Of a stretch of 34,614 nt of DNA, positions 1 to 8,071 are shown piece by piece. Within the stretch, counting starts at the first letter, position 1. Each line of letters starts with the position of its first letter. The DNA is from Bacteroidales bacterium UBA1392. Its GTDB lineage: Bacteria > Bacteroidota > Bacteroidia > Bacteroidales > UBA932. The notes below the pieces were generated by a model. The model worked only from the letters and a program-made list of their open reading frames with translations. It was not told the origin of the DNA and did no database searches. Where the stretch lies: contig DBQO01000003.1 of NCBI GenBank assembly GCA_002305275.1, positions 1 to 34,614 on the forward strand. Direction: 5' to 3'. Position numbers and translations under genes: made by a program.

Positions 1-9
1 TTTATAAAA

Positions 10-1035
10 TTAACGAACTATTAATATTAAAAGATATGGACGATAATATTTAAGAACCTGCTTTAAGTACTCACTTCTGTCATTATAGTTAAGTTCAAAA
101 GAGCGTTGTAAAATATTTACGGGTAACTTATCGAGTATGTACTTTTCATCTTTTTTAATTATTCCGATTTTAGGTTCAAATGTAAGCGCTTTACTTTCGT
201 GATCAAACTTCTCAGATGGCACACCCAAAGCCGCTGTACGCACATAAGAATAACTATCTTTTTCTATCTCCAGTGAGGAATACCGAGTATCTGATGAACT
301 TAGGTCTTTTCCTGACATCCAAAAAGATGGGTAGTAAAATGGGATTTGAAATTTTTCTACCTCTCTAAAAGAAAAAGGAAGATGAAAAGCCTCCTGCTTA
401 TGCTCATCAGTAAGCTGATTTGATTTTACAGCACAACCATGCGAATGGATCCGTCTTAGAGCGGGATCCAGGTATTCTTGACCATAGATAAAAATAGGTA
501 AATTTTCACACCCTTTTGCCAATTCAATCTCTAAAGAATTCTCACACTCTTCTACACAATCCAAATAAAAATTCGCACAAGATAAAACGCATTTTTTATC
601 ATATAATTTTTGTGCAATTTTAAGTTCCATATCATCGTCCTCAATACTTTCAAAAAAGTACAATCCTTTTTCTTCTGAAAATAAAATTAATGCATCCTCA
701 TAACCTAAAAAAATCTTATGGAACTCTTCATTCAAGTCAGTATCTATACGTAATACAATATGGTTGAAAAATATATTTTCTAAGTCAAAGGGGTTAAAAG
801 TCAGACATGAGATTAGTAAATCTACTTGTTCTTGGGTTAGAATAATTCTTCGTATCTTGCCACTTTCATCAACAAACCGATCTATTATTACACCCTCAAT
901 TGAATCTTCATGAGCAATAGCCGGTACAGGACCATTCTCATTAAATTCGAGCAAAGCTACGTTACCCTCATTATCGATGGCAAACCAGCTTGTTGACATC
1001 GAGTGAGTTGCGGGGTATTCTTTATCCTTAATCAT
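10..1035 (-). CDS. Hypothetical protein, possibly immunity-like
   Basis: A complete 341-codon frame with ATG start and TAA stop. I do not recognise a characterised domain. The N-terminal stretch (about residues 14-40, STSWFAIDNEGNVALLEF then NGPVP) resembles the opening of uncharacterised Bacteroidetes proteins I associate loosely with polymorphic-toxin immunity genes; that is recollection, not a demonstrated match. There is no signal peptide or membrane segment, so it is probably cytoplasmic. A cysteine-rich middle (residues about 150-180) has several Cys spaced like a possible metal site (CANFYLDCVEEC), but no known motif. The gene is visibly more AT-rich than the rest of the window, which fits accessory or transferred DNA. 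Its downstream neighbour lies outside the window, so operon context is unknown. That it is a real gene is likely; the role is a guess. Confidence 0.7.
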   Translation of the reverse strand: MIKDKEYPATHSMSTSWFAIDNEGNVALLEFNENGPVPAIAHEDSIEGVIIDRFVDESGKIRRIILTQEQVDLLISCLTFNPFDLENIFFNHIVLRIDTDLNEEFHKIFLGYEDALILFSEEKGLYFFESIEDDDMELKIAQKLYDKKCVLSCANFYLDCVEECENSLEIELAKGCENLPIFIYGQEYLDPALRRIHSHGCAVKSNQLTDEHKQEAFHLPFSFREVEKFQIPFYYPSFWMSGKDLSSSDTRYSSLEIEKDSYSYVRTAALGVPSEKFDHESKALTFEPKIGIIKKDEKYILDKLPVNILQRSFELNYNDRSEYLKQVLKYYRPYLLILIVR

Positions 1036-1204
1036 AGTTTTTTGTTGAAATAATCAAATTGAGTGTAAATATAGCGAGTAATATGCAAAGGACGCAAAAT
1101 ATCGAAATTTCAGCACCTTAAGGTTGATACATTCCACAACAACACCCCGCAAACAGTTGTTTGAGGTTCAATACTTAAACCGTAAAATCAGTAAATGCAA
1201 CTGA

Positions 1205-2758
1205 TTAATCGGTGTTGACGAAGAGACGAACCGAATACTCTAAGAGCTTATCGTTTCTGTTAAATTGCACGACTGTAGGGGTGAAGTACATACTATAAAA
1301 TAAATTATCATATTTGTCAGGTCTGTACTGCGTGGAGGACCAGAAATAACCGCCCGTGCCCACAACGTTTGGGTGGCCTGAAGTAACCCAGCCACTAGCC
1401 GGAAAATAACGAACAATATCGTTTTTGTTGTTGGTAATCCAGAAAGTGTATTGGGCGATAGTATCAATAGGGATAGATGGTACTACATTACGACAAGTAA
1501 CCTTCAGGTGAGTATGCTCCAAGTTCGTATCGTCATTGTACTCATATTTCCAAGCAGAGAGCATATTATCATTCCCCTTATAGCGAAGGGCATAGCTGGG
1601 AGCAGGATTGGTTGCAGTTCCGACATTGCGATAATCGCAGGTCATGGTGATGTCCTGATTCCTGACTGTGACATATTCAGTAATATTATTTTTATCAACT
1701 GTAGTCTTGAATAAAACATAGCCATAAGCCTCCGGTGCAATACCTCGCCACTCTTTTTGGCTCGGCAGGTGGTAACCGGAAAGAGAGATGGCCGATGCTT
1801 GATTCCAATTGAAGTAACCACTACCTTCGCAATAAGTCAAATCCTCAACGAAGCCGGTACCGGCAGGATTTACATTGTACCTGGCAACATATCTGAGTGG
1901 GTTTATTATCTCTATCCAACCGCTGCTAACCGCACCTGTGTAGCGTTTTCCTGCGGCATAGGTCTTTTCTTGCGTAACTGCATCAATCTTCCACATATAC
2001 GACTTCTCTCCGTAGAGAGATATTATCACTTTTCCGTTTGCAACAATCTTCGTCATTTCGGTGGGGTCAAAGGAGAGAAAAGCGGTAATGTTATTTAGAT
2101 CAGCAGAGAAAGTCACGCCGGTCACATCAAGCGACACGGATTCGAAGACTCCCGATGCAGTCTCTACCGTATAAATCAGTTGATACAGCTCCCCGGCATC
2201 TTCCGGAATACCACTAAGATTAAATTTGATGATACTGCTCTTCAAAGCCAAATTAAAGGTCTGATTGATGGAGTTAGCCTCCGTATCCCACAAGACTAAA
2301 CTGTTACCAATATGTGCCGCTGAATTACTCCCGACCTGTGTCTGTTGCCAGAAATTACTGTCATGAACGGGCATAGAAGGATTGCCGTTTTCCAATATAG
2401 GGTCCCCATTTTGATCCAATCTTACGGAACTTACCGGGTAAAAGGCCTTATATTTAGTAGCGCCGGGTACAGTGTTTCCTTGAAAAAGGCCGTTGGCGAT
2501 CATGGTAAATGTGGTGTGTCCTTGATAGAGATTGCTATCGTCAAATCCGATCAGCATTATCTGGTCGTTTTCCTGCCACGAGAGCGAACCTTGCTCACCG
2601 TATGGGGCGTCGTTGTAGGCCACACGGGTCTTCGGGTCTATATCTACTTTTATGGTAACGACCTTTGTCTCTTCCTTCCCAAGTTCGGGAAGAGGTGTAC
2701 GCGTGCAGTTAGCTACCAATAGAACTAGCAGTGCAAAAATAAATAGTTTGGGCTTCAT
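1205..2758 (-). CDS. Fimbrillin-like / FISUMP-type surface lipoprotein (paralogue 1)
   Basis: Predicted outer-membrane surface lipoprotein of 517 residues. A lipoprotein signal ends at Cys18 (LLVANC). Residues about 30-280 look like a fimbrillin (Mfa-like) fold, with the family pattern of a TRVAY strand followed by LSWQENDQIML and a W-K-I-D-A-V strand near the end. Residues about 285-517 form a second module of FISUMP/DUF1566 type: SGYFNWNQA, GYHLPSQKEW, GYFWSST and a final SVRLF strand. Such two-module proteins occur in Bacteroidales as accessory or tip-like pilus components or stand-alone adhesins. Two close paralogues lie upstream on the same strand, and all three start with nearly the same signal peptide. 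The C-terminal module is nearly the same in DNA as paralogue 2. Family assignment is good; the ligand is unknown. Confidence 0.85.
   Translation of the reverse strand: MKPKLFIFALLVLLVANCTRTPLPELGKEETKVVTIKVDIDPKTRVAYNDAPYGEQGSLSWQENDQIMLIGFDDSNLYQGHTTFTMIANGLFQGNTVPGATKYKAFYPVSSVRLDQNGDPILENGNPSMPVHDSNFWQQTQVGSNSAAHIGNSLVLWDTEANSINQTFNLALKSSIIKFNLSGIPEDAGELYQLIYTVETASGVFESVSLDVTGVTFSADLNNITAFLSFDPTEMTKIVANGKVIISLYGEKSYMWKIDAVTQEKTYAAGKRYTGAVSSGWIEIINPLRYVARYNVNPAGTGFVEDLTYCEGSGYFNWNQASAISLSGYHLPSQKEWRGIAPEAYGYVLFKTTVDKNNITEYVTVRNQDITMTCDYRNVGTATNPAPSYALRYKGNDNMLSAWKYEYNDDTNLEHTHLKVTCRNVVPSIPIDTIAQYTFWITNNKNDIVRYFPASGWVTSGHPNVVGTGGYFWSSTQYRPDKYDNLFYSMYFTPTVVQFNRNDKLLEYSVRLFVNTD
1575..2240. repeat. 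Paralogous direct repeat, copy A (with about 3238-3905)
   Basis: By eye, this part of paralogue 1 aligns nearly base for base with the corresponding part of paralogue 2, covering the end of the fimbrillin-like module and the start of the FISUMP-like module. The similarity falls away on both sides (the signal-proximal half and the extreme C-terminus). The direct orientation would allow deletion or gene conversion by homologous recombination. Boundaries are approximate. Confidence 0.65.
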
Positions 2759-2876
2759 AGCTATTCGTGTTTAAGTTGATGACCGTTAGTTTATTGTTAA
2801 ATCTTCATAACTTGGGGACAATGCAGGTGTGTCACTTTACTGTATAGTACATAACATAATCAGGCTATACGACTGA

Positions 2877-4400
2877 TTAATGGGCGTTGTAGAAGAGACG
2901 AACCGGATACTTATTGGACGTCCTGTAGATGTACATTTGTGCGACACCAGAGGTGAAGTACATAATGTAGGCTTTAGAATTAGTGTCGTACGTGGAGGAC
3001 CAGTAATAACCTACCTTGCCTAAATTATCATACTCACCGTATGAAGTTTCCATTCCACACGCCGGAAAATAACGAACTACATTGTTGCCGATAAACCAGG
3101 CGCCCGGATTGGCAACATCATTGATAGTAACGGATGGCACTACATTACAACAAGTAACCTTCAGATGGGTGTTATAAGTAAGATCACCATTATCTATATA
3201 GATATACTCGTATTTCCAGGCAGAGAGCATATCGGTACCCTTATAGCGAAGAGCATAGCTGGGAGTAGGATTGGATGCAGTTCCGACACTGCGATAATCA
3301 CAGGTCATGGTGATGTCCTGATTCCCGACTGTGACATACTCTGTAATATTATTTTTATCAACTTTAGTCTTAAAGCAAACATAACCATAAGCCTCCGGCA
3401 CAATACTTCGCCACTCTTTTCGGCTCGGCAGGTGATAACCTGCAAAAGAGATAGCCGTTGCTTGATTCCAATTGAAGTAACCACTGCCTTCGCAAGAAGT
3501 CAAATCCCCAACGAAGCCGGTACCGGCAGGATTTACATTATATCTTGCAACATAGCTGAGTGGGTTGATTATCTCTGTCCAGCCGCTGCTAACCGCACCT
3601 TTGTAGCGCTGTCCTGCGACATAGCTCTTTTCTTGTGTAACTGCATCAATCTTCCACATATAGGACTTCTCTGCGTAGAGAGATATTATCACCTTTCCGC
3701 CGGAGATTACCTTCGTGACTTCTGTGGGGTCAAAAGCGAGGTATGCGGTAATGCTACTTACAGTAGGAGAAAAGGTAACCTCTGTCACACCAATCGACAC
3801 CGATTTGAATACTCCCGTTGCAGTCTCTACCGTATAAATCAGATGATGCAGCTCCCCGGCATCTTCCGGAATACCGGTGAGATTCAATCTGATGATACTG
3901 CTCTTCAATACCAAGGTGAAGGTCTCAGTAAGGGAGTTAGCTTCTTCGTCGAACAGTAGTATATTGTTGCGGAGGTGGCCGGTTGTAGCATTTCCGCTTT
4001 GTGTTTGTTGCCAAAAGTTGTCGGCAAGTTGCACATCACCGGTAGTCTCATCCAGCGTTATGCCCTCTGCGAGATAGTAGGCCTTGTAGGTAGTGGCGCC
4101 CGGTACCGTTGTTCCCGAAAAATTACTGCCACTTCCGGATACATAGGTAAAGGTTGAACTCCCTATATATGTTGTGCCGTCATATCCTGCCAGCAGTAGT
4201 TTGTCGCCGCTCTGCCATGTAAGCGTGCCACCGCTGCCGGGGACGTCAGAGTCAGTATATTCAACGCGAGTTTCAGGTGGAATAGTGGCGCTTATGGTAA
4301 CGAGCTTTCCTCCTTGCTCCTCAAGTTGAGAAATAGGCTCACGCGTGCAGTTCGCTACCAATAAGACAAATAGTGCAAAAATATATAGTTTGAATTTCAT
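2877..4400 (-). CDS. Fimbrillin-like / FISUMP-type surface lipoprotein (paralogue 2)
   Basis: A 507-residue paralogue with the same plan: lipoprotein signal to Cys18, fimbrillin-like module (about residues 30-275), then the FISUMP-like module (about 280-507) with SGYFNWNQA, GYHLPSRKEW, GYYWSSTYD and a terminal PVRLF strand. It is a mosaic. Its first ~150 residues (GGTLTWQSGDKLLLAGY, TYKAYYLAEGITLDETTGDV, NFWQQTQ) match paralogue 3 best, while its second half matches paralogue 1 almost word for word, also in DNA. The sequence just before the start (CAACTTAAACA...AAT) is shared with paralogue 1. It is probably exported and anchored to the outer membrane. Its promoter is not obvious; it may share transcripts with the small ORF at 4549-4692 upstream. 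Confidence 0.85.
   Translation of the reverse strand: MKFKLYIFALFVLLVANCTREPISQLEEQGGKLVTISATIPPETRVEYTDSDVPGSGGTLTWQSGDKLLLAGYDGTTYIGSSTFTYVSGSGSNFSGTTVPGATTYKAYYLAEGITLDETTGDVQLADNFWQQTQSGNATTGHLRNNILLFDEEANSLTETFTLVLKSSIIRLNLTGIPEDAGELHHLIYTVETATGVFKSVSIGVTEVTFSPTVSSITAYLAFDPTEVTKVISGGKVIISLYAEKSYMWKIDAVTQEKSYVAGQRYKGAVSSGWTEIINPLSYVARYNVNPAGTGFVGDLTSCEGSGYFNWNQATAISFAGYHLPSRKEWRSIVPEAYGYVCFKTKVDKNNITEYVTVGNQDITMTCDYRSVGTASNPTPSYALRYKGTDMLSAWKYEYIYIDNGDLTYNTHLKVTCCNVVPSVTINDVANPGAWFIGNNVVRYFPACGMETSYGEYDNLGKVGYYWSSTYDTNSKAYIMYFTSGVAQMYIYRTSNKYPVRLFYNAH
3238..3905. repeat. Paralogous direct repeat, copy B (with about 1575-2240)
   Basis: Second copy of the near-identical segment shared by paralogues 1 and 2, in the same orientation and about 1.66 kb away. 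Differences are mostly scattered single bases. Boundaries are approximate. Confidence 0.65.
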
Positions 4401-4485
4401 ATTTATTTTTGTTTAAGTTGTCAGATGTTAATGATCATCTGTCGATTTGCGTAGCTTGTGAGTCGTGTCTCCTAAGTCAAGAGAC

Positions 4486-4540
4486 TCCATCAGTTATCGA
4501 TTGTTGGAAGCCAATGGCTAACAGCCAACAGCTAATAGCC
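4486..4540. repeat. Degenerate period-7 repeat tract (RGCTRTT type)
   Basis: Read on the minus strand, the DNA just after the stop of the 47-codon ORF divides into heptamers GGCTATT, AGCTGTT, GGCTGTT, AGCCATT and GGCTTCC. The rest of the 4401-4548 gap holds a short imperfect inverted repeat (GTCTC/GAGAC near 4466-4486) and no other gene. Confidence 0.55.
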
Positions 4541-4548
4541 ACCCACAC

Positions 4549-4692
4549 CTACCACGCATCTCCACCATCTCCGATACCTGGCAATTCGGCACCAGGACTA
4601 CCCTGGAGGATGTTTTGGCTCAGTTCAACTTCAATTACTTCTATACCGGGTGCGGTATATTGTTCATCGGATTTTAATTCTATTGTGCTCAT
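4549..4692 (-). CDS. 47-residue small protein, Bacteroidales 'YxAP..V' peptide type
   Basis: An ATG-to-TAG frame of 48 codons in the otherwise empty gap between paralogues 2 and 3. The predicted peptide has a charged N-terminus, then YTAPGIEVIEVELSQNIL, and a Gly/Pro/Asp-rich tail ending GDGGDAW. This layout (a Y-x-A-P segment, a short alternating I/V/E strand, then a glycine-rich C-terminus) recurs in short uncharacterised Bacteroidales proteins that I have seen near surface-protein genes. It has no signal peptide. Codon use looks protein-like (E/V/I codons in phase), but the frame is short, so the call rests on pattern. It lies directly upstream of paralogue 2 on the same strand. The remaining gap at 4693-4852 is AT-rich with no clear gene. 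Confidence 0.55.
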   Translation of the reverse strand: MSTIELKSDEQYTAPGIEVIEVELSQNILQGSPGAELPGIGDGGDAW

Positions 4693-4852
4693 AATCAGTG
4701 ATATTTATCTACCATTGTCCGACATGGCAGTTATTTATTTATAAAACAAAAAATTTTAATCTTAAATAATCCAAATCTAGGTCTATTTTAATTAATAGGA
4801 AGGCTTTATGGATCCTCTCCTATTTGAGAATGGCAAAGCTCCAAATGAAGGC

Positions 4853-6373
4853 TTAATCGTAAAAAAGACGAACCGTGTTACTGAAAATTTTAGGTGTGTT
4901 GTTCGAGTAAGCTCTATCGGTGTTGAAGAGCATGTACCATGCATAAGAGTTGTTAGTGCTATGCTCTGTAGATGACCAGAAGTAGCCTCTTTCACCTTGA
5001 TAGCTGGATGAGCCATAGCCACCGGCAGGAAAATAACGAACAATGTCGTTTTCGTTGCCGCTATTCCAGAATGATTCCTGAGCGATAGCATCAATATCTA
5101 CGGAAGTTGCTACCTTTCGAGAGGTGATCTTCATATGGGTATTATTGCCATCGGTTATGTACTCGTATCTCCAGGCAGAATGCCAAACTTTATTCCCCTT
5201 ATAACGAATAGCGTAAGAGAAATTGTTGGTAGTAGTGCGAAAATCGCCGTTCACACTTATGTACTTACCCTTGACTGTAACAGCTTCATTTCTATTATAA
5301 TAACTATTACTGTTTGAATCGTTAAAGCGGACATAAGAGGGGTTGACATATTTTGGGACGATACCAAACCACTCGGAATCGCTCGGCCAGTGATAGTTTA
5401 CCCCACCAATAGTTGTTGTATTGTTGAACAGATCAAAGGCTTCACTCCAAGTGAAATAACCGCTGCCTGTACAAGAAGTTAAATCGGTCACGAAGCCATC
5501 ACCGTCTTGGGTTACATTATACTCGGCAACATAGTAGAGCGGAGTGGTTATATCTGCCCAACCGCTGCTTACTGCACCTGTATAGCGATTTCATGCGGCA
5601 TAATCTTTTCCGAGAGCAACAGTCTGACTCCACTGGTACAATTTATCGCCTTTCAGTCTTATTATCACCTTTCCTCCTGCAGCGATATTAGTCATTACGG
5701 TGGGGTCAAAGGAGAGAAAAGCGGTCAAACTGCTTGTAGAGGCCGAGAAAGTAACGCCGGTCACATTAAGCGGTACGGATTTAAACACTCCCTGTGCACT
5801 CTCTACCGTATACATCAGTTTTCTAAGAGCTCCTACCTCTTGCGGTATGCCACTGAGATTCAATTTGAGTATGCTGCACTTAGCCACCAGGGAAAAGGTC
5901 TGACTGATGGGCTTTGCTATCTCGTCAAATAATAGCATTTTGTTGCGCAGATGCACCGTTGTACCATCTCCGTTCTGTGTCTGTTCCCAAAAGTTGTCGG
6001 GAAGTTGCACATCTCCGGTGGTCTCATTCAGCGTTATGCCCTCTGCGAGATAGTAGGCCTTATAGGTTATGGCGTCTTGGACTTCTGTCCCGGTAAAAGT
6101 GTCGCCCGCTTGCCAGGTGAAGGTAGCGCAATCAATATAGTTTCCGCTTGCACCAAAGCCGGCCAGCAGGAGTTGGTCGCCGCTTTGCCAAGCAAGTGTG
6201 CCACCGCTGCCGGGAACGTCAGAGTCAGTATATGTCACTCGGGTCTCCGGTGGGATCCTGGCGCTTATGGTAACGAGCTTTCCTCCTTCCTTCTCAGGTT
6301 CGGGAAGAGGTTCACGCGTGCAACCAGCCACCAATATGGCAAGTAGTGAAATAATAAATAGTTTGGGTTTCAT
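4853..6373 (-). pseudogene. Fimbrillin-like / FISUMP-type lipoprotein (paralogue 3), interrupted by one in-frame TGA
   Basis: A 507-codon unit cut by a single TGA at 5591-5593; the frame is intact on both sides, with no indel. Reading through the stop gives Y-A-A-stop-N-R-Y-T-G-A-V-S-S-G-W, which aligns with YAAGKRYTGAVSSGW in paralogue 1, so a GGA glycine codon has become TGA. The first part (residues 1-259) keeps a lipoprotein signal (Cys18, LLAILVAGC) and a nearly complete fimbrillin-like module. The second part (downstream of the stop) encodes the whole FISUMP-like module with SGYFTWSEA, GYFWSSTEH and a final VRLFYD, and could start only at a GTG (5491). Possible explanations: a recent pseudogene, a natural truncation giving a fimbrillin-only product, readthrough, or a base error. 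The second part is more diverged from paralogues 1 and 2 than those are from each other. Confidence 0.8.
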
Positions 6374-6530
6374 ATTTGCTTGTCATAGGTGTCCGGTAAA
6401 ATTCGGACGGATTATTATAAAGTTTAACAATTACAACATAGTATGTCGGTTAAATCATCCGGTTCATTGACAATTTTGTAGTTAGGTTTTACAAAGAGTT
6501 CTCTTTAGGCAATTCGGTCCCGGTTTTTAT

Positions 6531-6983
6531 CTATTTTTGGAATACCGAAAAATCGAAATAGACCATCTTTAACACTTGTGTTGTCGTTTCATCCGACTTT
6601 ACTTCAAAAAGCATCTGATCGGGATTGGGCGGCCCCATCTCGGAGACAGTATTGTTCGAGAAAGCATATCCTTCTGCAGGTATCCCCATTATTCCCAAAT
6701 CTATCTTTTCATTCTCATTTTCATCGTGATAAGCTATAATGATATACTGACCTTCAGGAAGCGATTCAAGGCTCCAGATAGCGGAGTTGTTTTCGATAGA
6801 AAGAGTCACCTTGTCAATCGATTGCTTTTTCGCAAAGTTCTCTTTTCCTTCAAAAAGAGCTACCATAACTTTACCATCATTACTTTTAAGATTTTCAAAG
6901 CGGACGATCAATTTCCCGGTTTGGGCCTCTATTTGAACTGCACTCAAGACAATGGTACAGATTATTAAAAACAGACGTTTCAT
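6531..6983 (-). CDS. DUF2141 exported protein
   Basis: A 150-residue protein with a cleavable signal peptide (about residues 1-20, ending VQIEAQ), so periplasmic or secreted. The mature part matches the DUF2141 pattern: an N-terminal strand GKLIVRFENLKSNDGKVMVALF, a middle LPEGQYIIIAYHDENENEKID, then GIPAEGYAFSNN near the end. The family is widespread in Bacteroidetes and Proteobacteria and has no established function; the DENENEKID segment looks like a possible Ca-binding turn. Length is typical for the family. It follows the regulator gene on the same strand after 19 bases and may be read from the same promoter. The 157-base gap to paralogue 3 holds a short palindrome (6493-6506) and nothing else I can name. 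Confidence 0.85.
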   Translation of the reverse strand: MKRLFLIICTIVLSAVQIEAQTGKLIVRFENLKSNDGKVMVALFEGKENFAKKQSIDKVTLSIENNSAIWSLESLPEGQYIIIAYHDENENEKIDLGIMGIPAEGYAFSNNTVSEMGPPNPDQMLFEVKSDETTTQVLKMVYFDFSVFQK

Positions 6984-7002
6984 TTTATTAATTTTATACG
7001 AG

Positions 7003-7287
7003 TTATAAATTCAAATATCCTTTTAAAGATTCAATATATTCTTCGAAGGCTTTTATGCCTACTTTTGTGATTTTGCATACGGTGCGGGTTCGTTTTCCTA
7101 TAAATCCCCTTTGAACTTCGATATAACCCGCTTCACTCAACTTGTCTATCTGTACACTCAAGTTACCCGAGGTGGACTTGGTTCGTTCTTTCAAATAGAC
7201 AAAATCAGCCTCGTCGGCAGATAGCAATATGGACATGATTGCCAGCCGAAGTTCTGAATGAAGTAAGGGGTCAAGTTGTTTAAACAT
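7003..7287 (-). CDS. Winged-helix transcriptional regulator (MarR/ArsR-like, HTH_34 type)
   Basis: A 94-residue single-domain DNA-binding protein. The sequence fits the small winged-helix regulators of the HTH_34 group: LHSELRLAIMSILL, a recognition helix around STSGNLSVQIDKLSEAGYI, and a wing GFIGKRTRTVCKIT, ending in a helix likely used for dimerisation. There is no ligand domain. Its ATG overlaps the 3' end of the membrane-protein gene by 8 bases, which suggests translational coupling. Such regulator/membrane-protein pairs are common in Bacteroidetes and are usually thought to be autoregulated; the palindrome at 7931-7947 in the operon promoter is the natural candidate operator. The signal sensed is unknown. 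Confidence 0.88.
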   Translation of the reverse strand: MFKQLDPLLHSELRLAIMSILLSADEADFVYLKERTKSTSGNLSVQIDKLSEAGYIEVQRGFIGKRTRTVCKITKVGIKAFEEYIESLKGYLNL

Positions 7288-7864
7288 GTTTTCTACCTTG
7301 CCAATTTAAAATATGCCCCGGAATAACTTGAACTATTAGGAAAAGGGCTGCAAATACGAGAATTGAATCGAGAGTATTGCCCAATATCAGGCAGAAAATT
7401 GACAAAAACATTCCTGCGAATCCTGAGCAGATTAAGGGTAAGAAACTAATTATCAGCCCGGTAATGGCTGTCCCAATACTGATGAGCATGATTATTAAAA
7501 ATAGTATTGGAAATCCCTCTATGAGAGCGGCAGCAGGTGCGGGAAGAAAGGCAGCAATTCCAACGACAATCCAGACATACATAATTACCCTGTCAAGATA
7601 TGTCTTTACTCCTTTGTTCTCTTTTTTCATAGTTATTGCCATTGCCGTAAAACCAATTAGAGGAATCAGAAACCATAATAAATACCAGTAATCATTTCCG
7701 GTAGACTTGAGCATGTACCAAACTAGGAGCGAAGCCAGTACGGTTGTGTAGCCCCAGATAAGAAATGGTATTCCATTCCCTTTTTCAATGCGTTGCTGCG
7801 TATTACGAATCATTTGAGTGATGAGTTCCAAACTCTCCTTCTCATTTAGTTGTTTTTCTTCCAT
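7280..7864 (-). CDS. Small polytopic membrane protein partnered with the regulator
   Basis: Start chosen at the ATG at 7864 (MEEKQLNEKESLELITQ): an upstream in-frame ATG at 7921 would lie on top of the -7 promoter element. The 194-residue protein has a charged N-terminal helix (about 1-30), then about six hydrophobic segments from residue 33 to 185, e.g. FLIWGYTTVLASLLVW and LIIMLISIGTAITGLIIS. I recognise no transporter or enzyme motif. It is the first gene of a two- or three-gene operon with the winged-helix regulator and perhaps the DUF2141 gene. The N-terminal ESLELITQMIRNTQQRIE pattern is common to uncharacterised Bacteroidetes proteins paired with such regulators. Role unknown; an envelope-stress or sensing function is only an inference from the pairing. 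Confidence 0.8.
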   Translation of the reverse strand: MEEKQLNEKESLELITQMIRNTQQRIEKGNGIPFLIWGYTTVLASLLVWYMLKSTGNDYWYLLWFLIPLIGFTAMAITMKKENKGVKTYLDRVIMYVWIVVGIAAFLPAPAAALIEGFPILFLIIMLISIGTAITGLIISFLPLICSGFAGMFLSIFCLILGNTLDSILVFAALFLIVQVIPGHILNWQGRKHV

Positions 7865-7918
7865 TTTTGTGATAATTATTAAAAAATTAATGTTTTGATG
7901 CATTATTGAAATGCTACA

Positions 7919-7950
7919 CAAATATAAATCGGTTTATTTTATAAACCAAG
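7919..7950 (-). promoter_or_regulatory. Promoter of the membrane-protein/regulator operon
   Basis: On the minus strand there is a -7 element TATATTTG (7926-7919), matching TAnnTTTG, and a -33-like TTGG (7949-7946) about 20 bases upstream. The spacer is taken up by a perfect palindrome (separate entry). Confidence 0.6.
7931..7947. promoter_or_regulatory. Candidate operator palindrome
   Basis: GGTTTAT-TTT-ATAAACC: a perfect 7-bp inverted repeat with a 3-base centre, placed between the -33 and -7 elements of the regulator operon. A dimeric winged-helix protein bound here would block RNA polymerase. The site is inferred from position and symmetry only. Confidence 0.55.
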
Positions 7951-8031
7951 TTTTTTAGAAAAACAATTTGACTTTTTTCAAAAAATATGTGAGAAATAAT
8001 TATTGAGGAACTTATAATAGGTTTTGTTTTA

Positions 8032-8039
8032 TATCTTTA
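8032..8039 (+). promoter_or_regulatory. Possible -7 element for the mscS gene
   Basis: TATCTTTA, one base off TAnnTTTG, 33 bases before the chosen ATG; no convincing -33 TTTG at the right spacing. Confidence 0.35.
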
Positions 8040-8071
8040 CTCTAATTATACCGGCAAATAAAAAATTTATT

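Noticed and set aside
3165..3959. A 264-codon plus-strand open frame antisense to paralogue 2
   Set aside because: Open only because of the codon bias of the opposite strand; similar shadow frames occur antisense to paralogues 1 and 3.
5507..5932. A 141-codon plus-strand frame over the TGA in paralogue 3
   Set aside because: Antisense shadow; corresponding shadow frames exist opposite the intact paralogues.
1205..6373. Phase-variable invertible promoters for the fimbrillin-like genes
   Set aside because: I looked for inverted repeats flanking promoter-size segments upstream of each start and found none convincing.
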